Origin: Dunaliella salina
Taxonomy: Eukaryota > Chlorophyta > Chlorophyceae > Chlamydomonadales > Dunaliellaceae
Length of the DNA: 28,476 bases
Assembly (NCBI GenBank): GCA_002284615.2
Contig: MU069712.1
Location: 199,046 to 227,521 of the forward strand
Reading direction: 5' to 3'
The notes beneath the pieces were generated by a model. It had not been told where the DNA came from. It did no database searches and saw only the letters and a program-made list of their open reading frames with translations. The position numbers were made by a program, and so were the translations under genes. Below, piece after piece: positions 1 to 9,847 of this stretch (position 1 is the stretch's first letter; each line of letters starts with the position of its first letter).

Positions 1-55
<55 letters not shown>
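1..55. repeat. (CA)n microsatellite
   Basis: Pure CA dinucleotide repeat that starts the window, so its full length is unknown. It is the complement of the (GT)n tracts further in and matches the tract at the right edge. Confidence 0.97.
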
Positions 56-57
<2 letters not shown>

Positions 58-857
58 GATTATTTTGTGCCAAGTGTGGAGCGCTATCCTTGTGACGTAT
101 AGAAGAATACAAGGATTTTTCGCTTCTTGCGCTGTGCCTACAAGATGGCTGTGGATGCTGCGCTAGCAGAATGTGTGGAGTAGGCAGGCAAAAGGCAGGG
201 CCAAACTGGCCAATCGAGCCTCCCGACCCGGTTAGCTCATCACATGGCCCCAGGAGAGAGAAGATTAGGCCCTTTGCAATTCCCTTCGGGACTGAAAAGT
301 CACAGCTTGGGCCAATGGAGGATCGCACGGGGCCAGCAAAGTGATATTGGGCAAGTTGCTGTTAACTTTTTGGACGCGATTTTTCTCCAGTGTGTGAAAG
401 GGGTGGAAAGGATCTAGTGAGGTGGCTGTAAGGGCCAGAAAGGCTTTTTCCAGCCTCTTTTGAGCCAAAGAAAACCTTTTCGAAAAAACCCTCCCCTCAC
501 TTGCACTGCTTCTAACCAATTCAAATCGCTTAATCTAGGTAGTGGGTAGCTAAATTCAGCCATCCTCAACTCGAACATGATTACTTTCTCTGTCTTAAAA
601 AACAGGATGAAGCCACGTTTTCCAATGCTGTCCACTTGGGTGTCTATTTCTTTCATTGTCAAGGTGGATCACATCAGTAAGAGCTGCATGAGCGAGACTC
701 CTGCTGCTCTGCCACAAATTGCTGAGCATCAAAGTTCATTTTTTTAAACCTGCGCATTTCCTTACAGGCAGACAGGGTCCTGTGTGCAAAATGCAAATTG
801 ACTGGCAAATGAACTTACCCTGTAATGTGTAGAAGTGCATCGCAGTGTGTTTAAATG
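56..857. other. no gene recognised
   Basis: About 800 bases of mixed composition. Two short overlapping minus-strand open frames lie between 265 and 662, but they have no recognisable motif or splice context. I see no RNA gene, exon or repeat I can name here. Confidence 0.5.
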
Positions 858-1650
858 TAGCAGTGTTTATTTTTTGGTTTTTCAGAACCAAGGTTTTTAA
901 TAAATCTTCATTTTATGTCTCACCCCAATATGCCAATATATGAAGCCTTTATTTCATAGCTTCTCTCAAGATTCCTCCAACCCGCCGGGAGGCTGCAGGC
1001 CTCCTGGCTATTCACTCGTCTGCATTATTTTCCACCAAGACCCTGCAAAGCACTTTATTACATGCAGGGCGCAAAAAGCCACCATTATGTGGCTTAGGTC
1101 AAAACTTGCCCAGGCGTGTCACCCCGTTCAGATGTGTTTGTCTGCATGCTTAAATAGCTAAGCTATTTGAGTCCATATCGACCGCACCTGTTGGCATCTA
1201 GCCATTTGCCAATGGCTGCTGGGTAGGGAAACGAGCCAACGAGCTGAATTCCTTGCACTTGGTTGGCTGCACGCTTACTGTGAGATGCTGCTGTTTCATC
1301 CTGTTGCGCTGGGGGTCCTTCAGCTATACCTTTTGCCACATACTCACTGTTGCCATCCAGACCACCATCCCTGAGCCAATGCTCATTCAGGGGGCAGCTG
1401 GGGTCCTTTAACCAGGATGGCTGGAACTTGTTGGTGAGGCCATGTGGCCTGTTGGCCTTGTGTTCGCCATTGCTGTGTCCCTTTTTAACCCTCTGCCCAC
1501 TCTTGTCTTAACTCCTTGAAAATTTTTGTAAATTGGGCAAAGTAGAAGGTATACTAAGGAAGTCGAAGGTAATTTAAGGTGCTTCGACTACTTTTTCACC
1601 GAAGCCCCTCGCCCTCTAAAACCTTGATTTTGTAGCTTTCAACAACCCCG
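858..1650 (-). mobile_element. hAT-like repeat element, left copy (inverted)
   Basis: This segment is the reverse-complement partner of 3690-4427. The outer parts match well: 858-1162 against 4165-4427, for example the shared block TTCATTTTATGTCTCACCC and the block around the TGTCACCCC motif. The inner parts also match: a CTTCGACTACTTTTTCACC-like block at 1578-1620 against 3700-3740. The spacing between outer and inner blocks is nearly the same in both copies (about 411 and 415 bases). Both outer ends begin CAGTG when read inward, as some hAT elements do. No target-site duplication is visible, because the right end runs into a (GT)n tract. Coding remnants of both copies are listed separately. 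Confidence 0.6.
1163..1500 (-). pseudogene. degenerate zinc-finger ORF of hAT-like element, left copy
   Basis: Read on the minus strand, this stretch is open from about 1500 to a TAG at 1163-1165. It contains KFQPSWLKD, NEHWLRDGGLDGN and SEYVAKG. The last part aligns with SGLAANNEYLAKC in the plus-strand ORF at 3809-4168, so the two are copies of one gene. KFQxxWL followed by a Cys/His finger is the layout of the TTF/BED-like N-terminus of hAT-family transposases and of KIAA1586-like proteins. That assignment is from family knowledge and is tentative. In this copy the finger cysteines and histidines after VAKG are missing. No DDE transposase core is present, so it cannot be a working transposase. 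Confidence 0.4.
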
Positions 1651-1715
1651 AAGTACCCGGAGTTTATTAGAGGGGGGCGACAGGCCCATGTTGCTGAAAT
1701 TTCTTATTCCTATTC

Positions 1716-2850
1716 TTTCCCACCTTATTCTCTCCCACCAATATTTTCCAAATCTGACCATGCCAACCATTATAATATCAACAAATACTATTGTCACAAA
1801 AAATGAAGGAAATTGGACTCCAGATCACTCTTCTGGCCCCAGATCGCCCTAACATGGCCCACAGCTCCATCCTGGGACCATTTTTCACTCCCAGATTTTT
1901 GTATTTTTTTACACGTATATACTTTGCTAGTATCCTGCATATTCAAAAATAGGAAAGGACGAGGTCAAAAAATGACCTTTTTGGCACCCCTCGTGCTGGA
2001 TTTTTTCAGAGGTGGGCGACGAGAGCCCCAAACAGGGGTCAATTTGAAATGTTCCTTTAGCACGGTGGCCGTACTTGGCAGTTTTTGTATCTAGGACCAA
2101 AATGTACTCGTTACAGTTTCCATAGCTACTGAGTTTGAAAACTGCCAAGTACGGCCACTTCTGCTATTTACCAGAACGTGGACCCTAGCTTTTGAGCAAG
2201 CACCCACTATATCTGACCAGCCAGAGCACCAAAATGAGTGATTTTTAGTGATTTGGAGTCCTTGTAATAAAAAAGTATCATTGCAAAAAAATGGAGTGAA
2301 AAGACCCAGTGGTTAGTCAGATACTGAATTTCAGCCATTTCCCTTACAAAAAATCCAGCACTAGGGGTGCCAAAAAGGTCAATTTTTGACCTCCTTCATT
2401 CCCACTTTTGAATGTGCAGGATGTTAGCATATCATATAAGGGTTATCAAAAAATATTTTGGGGGTGAAAAATGGTCCCAGGGTGGAGCTGTGGGCCATTT
2501 TAGGGTGATCTGAGGCCAGGAGAGTGATCTGGGGTTCCTCCGGTTTTCTTCAATTTTTGGTGAACATAATTTTTATTGGTATTATAATGGTTGTCATGGT
2601 CAGATTTGGAAAATAATGGTGGGAAAGAACATTTTCAGCGATTTGGGCTCATTGCCCACCTCTGGGATTTTTTCGTAGGTAAATGGCTGAAATTCTGTAT
2701 CTGACCAACCACTGGGTCTCTTCACTCCATTTTTTTCGCAATGATTTTTTTTGGGTGCAAGGACTCCAAATCACCAAAAACCACCCAATTTGGTGCAGTG
2801 GGTGGTCAGGTATGGAGATTTGGTGATGAAAACTAGGGTTCACGCCGTGG
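1716..2850. repeat. complex inverted repeat (repeat family R1, three pieces)
   Basis: The plus-oriented piece at about 2175-2630 is flanked by minus-oriented pieces at 1716-2030 and 2640-2850, which match its second and first halves. The shared order is: 'ccaccaaa..gagtgattt', 'aaaagacccagtggtt', 'cagccattt', 'ggggtgccaaaaaggtca', 'gtgcaggatgttagcat', 'ggagctgtgggcc', 'agagtgatctggggt'. A fourth copy lies at 4688-5130. The arrangement looks like one R1 copy interrupted by another in the opposite direction. No coding potential was recognised. Confidence 0.75.
2065..2158. repeat. perfect 21-bp hairpin at the centre of the R1 inverted repeat
   Basis: The arm at 2065-2085 (gtggccgtacttggcagttt plus one t) is exactly complementary to 2138-2158. 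The loop is 52 bases. It sits near the middle of the larger inverted arrangement. Confidence 0.9.
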
Positions 2851-3241
2851 CTGATCAGGCACCTTGATTGCCAAGATTCAAGCTCAGGTGCGCTGGATAC
2901 ATTTTGGACCTAAGCTTGAGTCTTGCCAGTCACGGGCAACTTGCGCTATGAACATTTCAAAAGTACCCCTTTTTGATGCCTTCGTCGCCCACCTCGGGGA
3001 GTATTTGGCAATTAGGATAATATGGCGCAAAAAAGAAACACTGAAGTGTAGTGTGCATCAAGCAACATCTGTGCATTTGCAAGAATGGGCAGATCAAAGG
3101 GCCCTGCGCAAGCGTTTGCAGCGCCCCGTTCATTCATGTTGAGCATGCCACCTTTCAGTTGTATTTTCCTGCTCTTGCATGCCTTCAATCTGTGTCCTCA
3201 GCATGACATGAATTCCCAGTCCCATGCAGGCAAGGGGGCGC

Positions 3242-3243
<2 letters not shown>
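2851..3243. other. no gene recognised
   Basis: About 390 bases between R1 and the (GT)n tract. Earlier CNOT10 exons would be expected upstream of 3401, but none could be recognised here. Confidence 0.4.

Positions 3244-3323
<80 letters not shown>
3244..3323 (+). repeat. (GT)n microsatellite
   Basis: About 80 bases of pure GT, ending at an N at 3324. It probably lies in the intron upstream of the exon at 3401. True length is uncertain because of the ambiguous base. Confidence 0.97.
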
Positions 3324-3400
3324 NGTTCCCAAAGGAATGAAATATATACGTGCAATGTATAACACAGCTTAATTTGTGAGTGCTTGTATCTGCTCTGCAG

Positions 3401-3552
3401 GTTGCCAGCAATGACAGGGGGACAGCTTCTACTTCTGCCGCTGGTCAACAGGGATCTATGAATGGGGATGGGCCAGCCTGTGCACCCGGCTCCCTGACAT
3501 CGGATGCTGTTGCAGAAGAAGCTTCTCAAGAGCTGCAACTCATGGCGAAAGG

Positions 3553-3554
<2 letters not shown>
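3401..3554 (+). CDS. CNOT10: CNOT10 exon (linker before the TPR repeats)
   Basis: The exon is bounded by the acceptor tgctctgcag at 3391-3400 and the donor GGAG|gtgtgt at 3555. It is open for 51 codons plus one base and encodes a low-complexity, Ser/Ala/Gly-rich acidic linker with SNDRGTASTSAAGQQG near the start and EEASQELQLMAKG at the end. Taken alone it would not be recognised. It is assigned to CNOT10 because its final single base fits exactly the two-base start of the next exon at 5696, and because it precedes that exon on the same strand. The donor GT is the first dinucleotide of a (GT)n tract of about 60 bases, so the precise splice position is set by the upstream exon sequence. Earlier exons for the N-terminal half were not found and may lie left of the window. 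Confidence 0.55.

Positions 3555-3616
<62 letters not shown>
3555..3616 (+). repeat. (GT)n microsatellite starting at a splice donor
   Basis: GT repeat immediately after the exon end GGAG. Its first GT serves as the donor. One interruption (gtatgt) occurs near 3611. Confidence 0.95.
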
Positions 3617-3689
3617 CAGTGCCTCTTTTTTAGCGCCATATTATGGCTTCCGCCATAAAATCTGGGTTTTTCGGGAATTTGGAAAGCCA

Positions 3690-4525
<836 letters not shown>

Positions 4526-4687
4526 CGCGTGAAATGCACATTGGATTTCCTATCGACAAAAATGACCTATGTGCATGCAAGCATATGTGCGCCAGAAATG
4601 GCACCTTTCAAACTTGACCTCGCCTTTGGTAGGCACTGAAACTCGAGAGGTGCCAGCTCTGGTGCATGTGCCTGATTGGCTAAAGCA

Positions 4688-5130
4688 TGAACCCTAGTTT
4701 TTGACACCCAGCTCATCAGACCTCATCAGGCCAGCCAGACCACCAAATTGGGTGATTTTAAGTGACTTGAGGTCCATGTATTAAAAGAATATCATTGCAA
4801 AAAAAGGGAGCAAAAAGACCCAGTGGTTGGTGGGGTACAGGATTTCAGCCATTTGCCTTAGGGGAATCCCGGCAAAAGGGGTGCCAAAAAGGTCAAAGTT
4901 TGACCTCCCCCTTCCCAATCTGAATATGCAGGATGTTGGCATTGTATAAGGGGTTATTAATACAAAATTTTGGGAGTGGAAATTGGCTCCAAGATGGAGT
5001 TGTAGGCTTTTTGGAAGTGATCTGAGGGCAAGGAGAGTGATTTGGGGTCCTCTCTTTTTTTTACGGCAAATACATTGTCAGATTTGAAAATAAAAAAGCA
5101 CGAAGAAGAACATGTCTGGCAAACGGACTA
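4688..5130 (+). repeat. R1 repeat copy
   Basis: Diverged direct copy of 2183-2615 with the same block order (gaaccctag, aaaagacccagtggttgg, ggggtgccaaaaaggtca, atgcaggatgttggcat, gagagtgatttggggtcc). It continues into catgtctggcaaacgg. That same tail recurs at 15090-15125 (catgtctggcaaattgg), so R1 is dispersed. Confidence 0.75.
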
Positions 5131-5152
5131 GTTGACCCCTTCTGGTAATTTC

Positions 5153-5300
5153 TGCAACGGGTGCAATTGCCTTAATGACCAACAAGTCATGAATGAACCT
5201 TAGTTCCCAATGACATTCATGATCCATATGCACACAATATAATCCAAATGTAATGGGTGCAATTGCATTTTTGAACAACAGGTTATGAATGGACCAAACT
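5153..5300 (+). repeat. short tandem duplication
   Basis: Two copies of a 45-base block (gggtgcaattgcNttNNtga, then caacaNgtNatgaatg) at about 5159-5202 and 5253-5298, inside a CNOT10 intron. Confidence 0.7.
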
Positions 5301-5573
5301 CCTCACTTAATGATCGCATGCAAAAGCCACAAAGCTTTGACTGCATTGACTGATCCAGAAATGGTCTTAGGGTGCAGCTTTTTTTTGCTTCATCAAGGCA
5401 ACTTTGCAGCCAAACCCTGTACCTCTCCATCTCCAACAGTCGATGTTGCAGTTTCAGCAACGACACTCATGCATGGACATACACTTCTGAGTCAATATCT
5501 GTGTTTGGAGGACACCTGAAAGGCAATCTTCCCGGTGGAAAGAAGGTGCAAAACTACTTGCTGAGTTGAATGC

Positions 5574-5640
5574 CAACAATACCTCTGCACTGGCTGGGTT
5601 ACCGATAGGGCAGCCCAGGTGCACCAGGCGCTGCTGACAA
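5574..5640 (+). repeat. decayed partial copy of the next CNOT10 exon
   Basis: The sequence gctgggttaccgataggg and the following gcagcccaggtgcaccagg at about 5594-5635 repeat the first half of the exon at 5696 almost base for base (gctgggccaccgacaggg there). The copy lacks a clear acceptor AG and breaks off after ctgacaaacctt. A still shorter echo, caggcgctgctgacaaatctt, follows the exon at 5829-5849. Confidence 0.85.
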
Positions 5641-5695
5641 ACCTTCAGGGAGGCGCAGGAGCACTAATTGAGGTTGTATGCCAATTTCTCTGCAG

Positions 5696-5811
5696 CTACC
5701 ACTGGCTGGGCCACCGACAGGGCAGCCCAGGTGCACCAGGCGCTGCTGGCAAACCTGGCCTTCCTGCACCTGCTGCGGGGCGACCACCAGCAGGCGCTGC
5801 AAGCCGCGCAG
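5696..5811 (+). CDS. CNOT10: CNOT10 exon, TPR repeat
   Basis: Acceptor ctctgcag ends at 5695; donor CAG|gtgagc at 5812. The exon starts with two bases that complete the codon left by 3554 and ends in phase 0. It encodes ATDRAAQVHQALLANLAFLH, then LLRGDHQQALQAAQ, a helix-turn-helix TPR-like unit with the A/L-x-NLAxLxLxxGxxxxALxxA pattern. This matches the conserved NLAYVELELGNPLKAL-type repeat of plant CCR4-NOT subunit 10 (from memory of the family). CNOT10 pairs with CNOT11 and docks on the N-terminal part of CNOT1 in the cytoplasmic mRNA deadenylase complex. Exons are much richer in G+C than the introns. Confidence 0.82.
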
Positions 5812-5849
5812 GTGAGCATGCATGCAAACAGGCGCTGCTGACAAATCTT

Positions 5850-6135
5850 GCTTGGACCCGCCCGATGATGGCCTGTCCCTTAGTTGCTGCCGGCATGTGG
5901 GCCCTCTCATCCTCGCCCTTCACTTTGCTGCTTGTGCAGACCCTCTTGGACCTGCCTGATGATAGCCTGTCCCCTCTTTTCTCGTTGCTGCTGGTATGTG
6001 GACCCTCTCATCCTCGCCCTTCACTTTGCTGCCTGCACAGACTTTGCTGGACCTGCCTGATAATAGCCAGTCCCCTCAGTTGCTGCTCGTATGCGGGCCC
6101 TCTCATCCTTGCCCTTCACTTTGCTGCATGCGCAG
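5850..6135 (+). repeat. tandem array of acceptor + partial exon copies
   Basis: Four tandem units of about 95-101 bases (incomplete first unit to 5894, then 5895-5995, 5996-6090 and from 6091 into the real exon). Each carries the intron end ctctcatcctcgcccttcac, then tttgctg and a cag acceptor, followed by the first part of the CNOT10 exon that starts at 6136. Units 2 and 3 also end in a usable donor (ctg|gtatgt at 5994, ctc|gtatgc at 6089). They therefore form complete pseudo-exons at 5940-5993 (54 bases, 18 codons) and 6041-6088 (48 bases, 16 codons). Both are open and in the same phase as the flanking exons. Confidence 0.9.
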
Positions 6136-6270
6136 ACCCTCTTGGACCTGCCTGATGACAGCCTCTCCCCTCAGTTGCTGCTGGTTGGGCGTTGCTATGC
6201 AGCCGAAGCTCAGGTGGCACTGGGCAATGCTGCTGAGGCTGAGGGCTACCTCAGTGCAGCCATCCTGCAG
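6136..6270 (+). CDS. CNOT10: CNOT10 exon, TPR repeat
   Basis: Acceptor gcatgcgcag ends at 6135; donor CAG|gtctgt at 6271. The exon has exactly 45 codons, phase 0 at both ends, and joins the exon ending at 5811 without a shift. It encodes TLLDLPDDSLSPQLLLVG, RCYAAEAQVALGNAAEAEGY and LSAAILQ. The block GxxYAAEAxxxLxxxxEAxxHL is one of the most recognisable parts of CNOT10 proteins, directly after the previous TPR (ALxxAxxLLELPDxS). This is the strongest single piece of evidence for the gene's identity. Confidence 0.88.
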
Positions 6271-6290
6271 GTCTGTCAGCCAGGAAAGTT

Positions 6291-6380
6291 TCTGTTCTTC
6301 TCTTTTCTGATCTGCGTTGTTCTGTTCTTCTCTTTTCTGATCTGTGTTGTTCTGTTCTTCTCTTTTCTGATCTGCATTGT
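6291..6380 (+). repeat. 30-bp pyrimidine-rich tandem repeat, three copies
   Basis: Three consecutive 30-base units (tctgttcttctcttttctga plus tctgygttgt) that differ at one or two positions. They lie right after a splice donor and are followed by a T-run and ccgtgcag, so the array could act as a polypyrimidine tract. Confidence 0.95.
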
Positions 6381-6674
6381 TTTGTTCTGTTCTGTTGTTT
6401 CTTTTTTTTTTCCGTGCAGGAACGGGTAAGGAAGGACTCAATAAACCAATAAATTTGCATATGGATGCAAGGACGCTCGTCCTCTCCTGCTCGGGCCTTA
6501 GAGGGAGGTGCTCTGACATGGGACAGTCTGGGCCTAGCCCTTTCTGGACTCGTTCAACAACTGTACCTGAAAAGTGCCCAGGGCTCTGATAAAGTATGGT
6601 GGCCTTTCCAAATCAAGCAAATGCATCTCAATCACTGATAGTGAGGTGGCCTTGCGTGCTTTACTTGTCACACT

Positions 6675-7891
6675 CCCACCTGCGAACCTGCAGGTGCAAG
6701 AGCAGCCTCATGGAAAGAAATATGACCTTACCGTATTGTGTAAGTCAATAGTGTCACGATTTGCCAATCCTGTCCCTCACCCCTGCAGGTGCCAGAGCAG
6801 CCTCATGAAGGTGCTCTATGATTCTACCATTACCATACTGTGCATATGTCACCCATTCTGCAATTTGCGTTCTGTTAGGCAGCCTGCAGATGCCAGAGCA
6901 GTCACGTGGAGGTGTTCCATAATTTTACCATTACCGTACTGTGCATGTGTCACCCATGATGCAATTCGCGTTTTGTTAGGCAGCCTGCAGATGCCAGAGC
7001 AGTCTCCTGAAAGTATTCAATGATCCTACAGTGCACATGTCCTCAGTGCCGTAATTAGTATTACTTGTCCTGCACCCCTGCAGATACCAGAGCAACCCCT
7101 GCAGATACCAGAGCAACCCCTGCAGATACCAGAGCAACCCCAAGATGTCCTACAGGTCTAAATATACCGTGCACATGTCACCAGTGATGCGATTAGTATT
7201 TCCTGCCCCGCACCCCTGCAGATGCAAGAGCAGCCTGAGCACTGTTTCCTGTCTTGCCCCTCTGCAGGTGCAAGAGCAGCCACATGGAGATATCCTGCCC
7301 CTCTGCAGGTGCAAGAGCAGCCACATGGAGATATCCTGTGACCTCAACATGCCGCAAGCAACACAGTTTGTATTGCCTGCCTTGCACTCTTGCAATCGCT
7401 AGAGCAGCCTGAGCACTGCTTCTTATCTCACACCTCTGCACATGCCAGAGCAGCCACATGATGTTCTGCGACCTCAACATGTCATGGGGGTCACAGCTTG
7501 TATTACCTGCCTTACAGGTGCCTATGCACTGCTTCTTGTCTCGCACCCCTGCAGATGCCAGAGCAGCCTCATCAAGGAGACTGAGGTCACAACGTACATA
7601 CATTGCCCATGTTACCAGTCAGTGAAAGACAAGGCCCTTCTGAGCATTTCCGGTATTCCCGGAGCTGTGTCAATAACATCCAAGGGGATCATTAAGAATC
7701 AAACCTGCAGCTCCGGGGTTTAGGCAAAATCCAACCAAGTAGACCACCACATTTCCGGTTCGCCCGGACACCGAGTTCGTGGCAGTTCCGGGTTTTTGAC
7801 AAATTATATGAATATTACCCGGGCCCCGCGCGGGCTGTCTTTTACTGTTACCAGTGATGCAATGCGCATTTCTTGTCATGTGACCCTGCAG
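6675..7891 (+). repeat. about 13 tandem copies of the acceptor and start of the next CNOT10 exon
   Basis: The block cctgcagRTGCMAGAGCAGC recurs at about 6688, 6784, 6885, 6986, 7079, 7101, 7123, 7217, 7263, 7303, 7434, 7549 and finally 7887. The last is the real acceptor and exon start. Spacing is mostly 95-130 bases, with a 22-base sub-array at 7079-7140 and a 41-base duplication at 7260-7340. Flanking words (accRtactgtgcatatgtca, ccagtgatgcgatt) are also repeated. Each unit is thus the intron 3' end plus the first 15-25 exon bases. Confidence 0.9.
7640..7850 (+). other. GC-rich insertion within the tandem array
   Basis: This stretch interrupts the repeat units and is unlike them (ttccggttcgcccggacacc, cccgggccccgcgcgggc). 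The word tgttaccagt stands on both sides, at about 7610 and 7846, which would fit a duplication of the insertion site, though that word also belongs to the array unit. No gene was seen. Confidence 0.35.
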
Positions 7892-8035
7892 ATGCAAGAG
7901 CAGCCCGAGCTGCTGCAAGCAATGGGTGGCCGAGACACTGCTCCCTGCCCGGGAATGATGGCTGGGGTTGCATCTATGGCTGCGATGCTGGTGAACCTGG
8001 CGTACGTGCTGTGTGTGGAGGGCTGCCATGAGCAG
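7892..8035 (+). CDS. CNOT10: CNOT10 exon, penultimate TPR
   Basis: Acceptor gaccctgcag ends at 7891; donor CAG|gtgtgt at 8036. It has 48 codons, phase 0 at both ends, compatible with the exon ending at 6270 and the one starting at 9848. It encodes MQEQPELLQAMGG, a short linker, then MAAMLVNLAYVLCVEGCHEQ, which is the first helix pair of a TPR. In CNOT10 this position has a MLxxNLxxxxxxxGxxEQA motif; the alanine that completes EQA is the first residue of the next exon. The 5' end of this exon is the source of the long array upstream. Confidence 0.85.
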
Positions 8036-8073
8036 GTGTGTGAGCATGTGCAAGAGGGTGTGTGATGCAAACA

Positions 8074-8091
8074 GGGNGGGGGGGGGGGGGG
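8074..8091 (+). repeat. poly-G run with ambiguous base
   Basis: Run of G around an N at 8077 inside the last CNOT10 intron. Length is uncertain. Confidence 0.8.
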
Positions 8092-8429
8092 TGTAAAGCG
8101 CTGGAGTGTGCAATTCCAAGGATGGGTCACAAGTTGTTTGGGTTTGCAAGTGTGCTGCAAAAAATGTAATACAATATACACTCACTTGCGTGGCGATCTC
8201 GGAAACAAGCCTGTATAACAACAAGCACATTTGAATACTGCAAAAGGCAGTACAAGGTAAGTACATGTGTGCACAGCAACACTCAAAGCCGAGTATGGTT
8301 CATTCCTGGTATATTTGTCTAAAAGCAAACGATCCAACCTCCAGCCTGAGCTGTCAGGTCAACAAATTTGTTTCGAGTTGCTCAGAAGCTGCTCGCAAGT
8401 CTCGGTGGAAGGGAGGCCTTGGGTCTGCA

Positions 8430-8545
8430 TTGAAGACACTTCCCGGAAGCCCGTCTCCTTGAGGATGAGGCCTGGTAGTAACTCTCTAAGAACCATATTG
8501 AAAGTACTTTCCCAAAGCCCATCTCCTTGAGGATGAGGCCTCATT
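8430..8545 (+). repeat. 71-bp tandem duplication in intron
   Basis: cttccyRaagcccRtctcct followed by tgaggatgaggcct occurs at about 8439-8473 and 8509-8544. It lies in the last CNOT10 intron. Confidence 0.85.
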
Positions 8546-9847
8546 GTGGCTCCCTTACAACCTTCTGACTCGGCACATCCTTCTGAAACACTTGACGACT
8601 CAAAGACTCAGGGCCAAAGCTTGTCCTGTCAATTGGCGAACTGCAGGCAAAGATCAGGAGGGACCTGCCTGTGATTGGGGCAAGGTAGCAGGACATGCTG
8701 AGGCTCAAAGGCTCACGCTTCCTTGCAATGCTAAAAATTGTGCTTTTGCTCAAATGCTGAAATGTGTAAGGCATTGAGCTTGCTGAGGGTCTCGTGGGCT
8801 TGCTCATTGAACGCGAGTAACTTGTAAGGGTGCAAACCTGAGACGTCTGATTCCGCAACACTTGTGTTCCAAGTGATTGTGGTTTACATTGCATTCATGG
8901 AAGAAGCCAAGGCTGCTTACTGCCTATGTGAGGAGGTGTGCCTTGATCATTGGCTGCATGAAATTATGGAGCAACGTCCACTTTGCTGTGTCTTGCCCTA
9001 ATTGCGATGGGCATGGTGTTGGACTGCAACCAGCCTAACACCCCTAGTATAGATCGAAGCTGGTGTTGATTTGAGCGAATATTTGACGTATTATTGTTTA
9101 CAAAAAGGGGTCTGAGACCAGAAGGCAACATGGAATGGGAACTAAGCTAACACAGGAAAGTTTCAGCTGAGGGACAGACTGAAACGTTTACCCTCCCTCT
9201 CAGACTGTTCACACAGCTAGGGGTCAAAAAAAGGAATCAAGAAGCAGAAAAAGCTGATGAGCGTAGGGAGGCAGGCTGGGCAGACAAAGTAAATGACAGA
9301 CCGTAGCAAGGAACCAGTGCTCTACTCCCTTGTTGCTGTGGTCCGTTACTTGTTGGCCTCGGTCTCAGTGAGTTTAAAATACATTATGCATAAGCATGGG
9401 TAAATCGTGTCACCCAACACCTAAAATAGACTGTGGGGGTCTTTTTAAGCTCTGCAAGACTCTGCTGCAGATGTTCTCTATAAAAGCTGCTTTTGCATTC
9501 GTCTACACCACCTTCACACATTTTTGGTGACATTCTGTCCCAGACGAGTGTCTCCCCAATCTGCAAAATAGACACAGGGAGTCTGAACCCCCCCGCCTCT
9601 TGCTCTCCGAGGCTCCCAGAGGGTGGTGCCCACCCTTAATCATGCACTTCAGCATGTTTTCCCGGCCAACCTTGCTGGCCTCAGTGTCCTCTGTTTGACA
9701 TCAATCCATGGAGATCAAACCTACGAACAAGAGTGCCTTGGTGGGACTCATTGTCGTGTCAGGGCTGACTGTTGGGTCTTTCCTGACTTACACCTTTTTT
9801 TTTAACAAGAGCACCCACAGCAAAGCTTCATTGCATGACGTGCACAG
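8546..9847 (+). other. rest of last CNOT10 intron
   Basis: No further exon was recognised. A stretch at 9742-9800 (ggctgactgttgggtctttcc) recurs in diverged form at 24045-24095 and is therefore a dispersed repeat rather than a gene. The intron ends in gacgtgcacag at 9847. Confidence 0.5.

Noticed and set aside
5200..5466. Minus-strand frame MSLLKLQHRLLEMERYRVW
   Set aside because: The first half looks protein-like, but the rest runs through a tandem duplication. It is antisense inside a CNOT10 intron with no splice context and no family.
5619..6310. 178- and 104-codon frames across the CNOT10 array
   Set aside because: Out of frame with the conserved exons or produced by the tandem units. 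The spliced reading explains conservation better.
6103..6519. 138-codon minus-strand frame rich in Arg/Glu/Gln
   Set aside because: It is the antisense of the 30-bp tandem repeat and of a CNOT10 exon.
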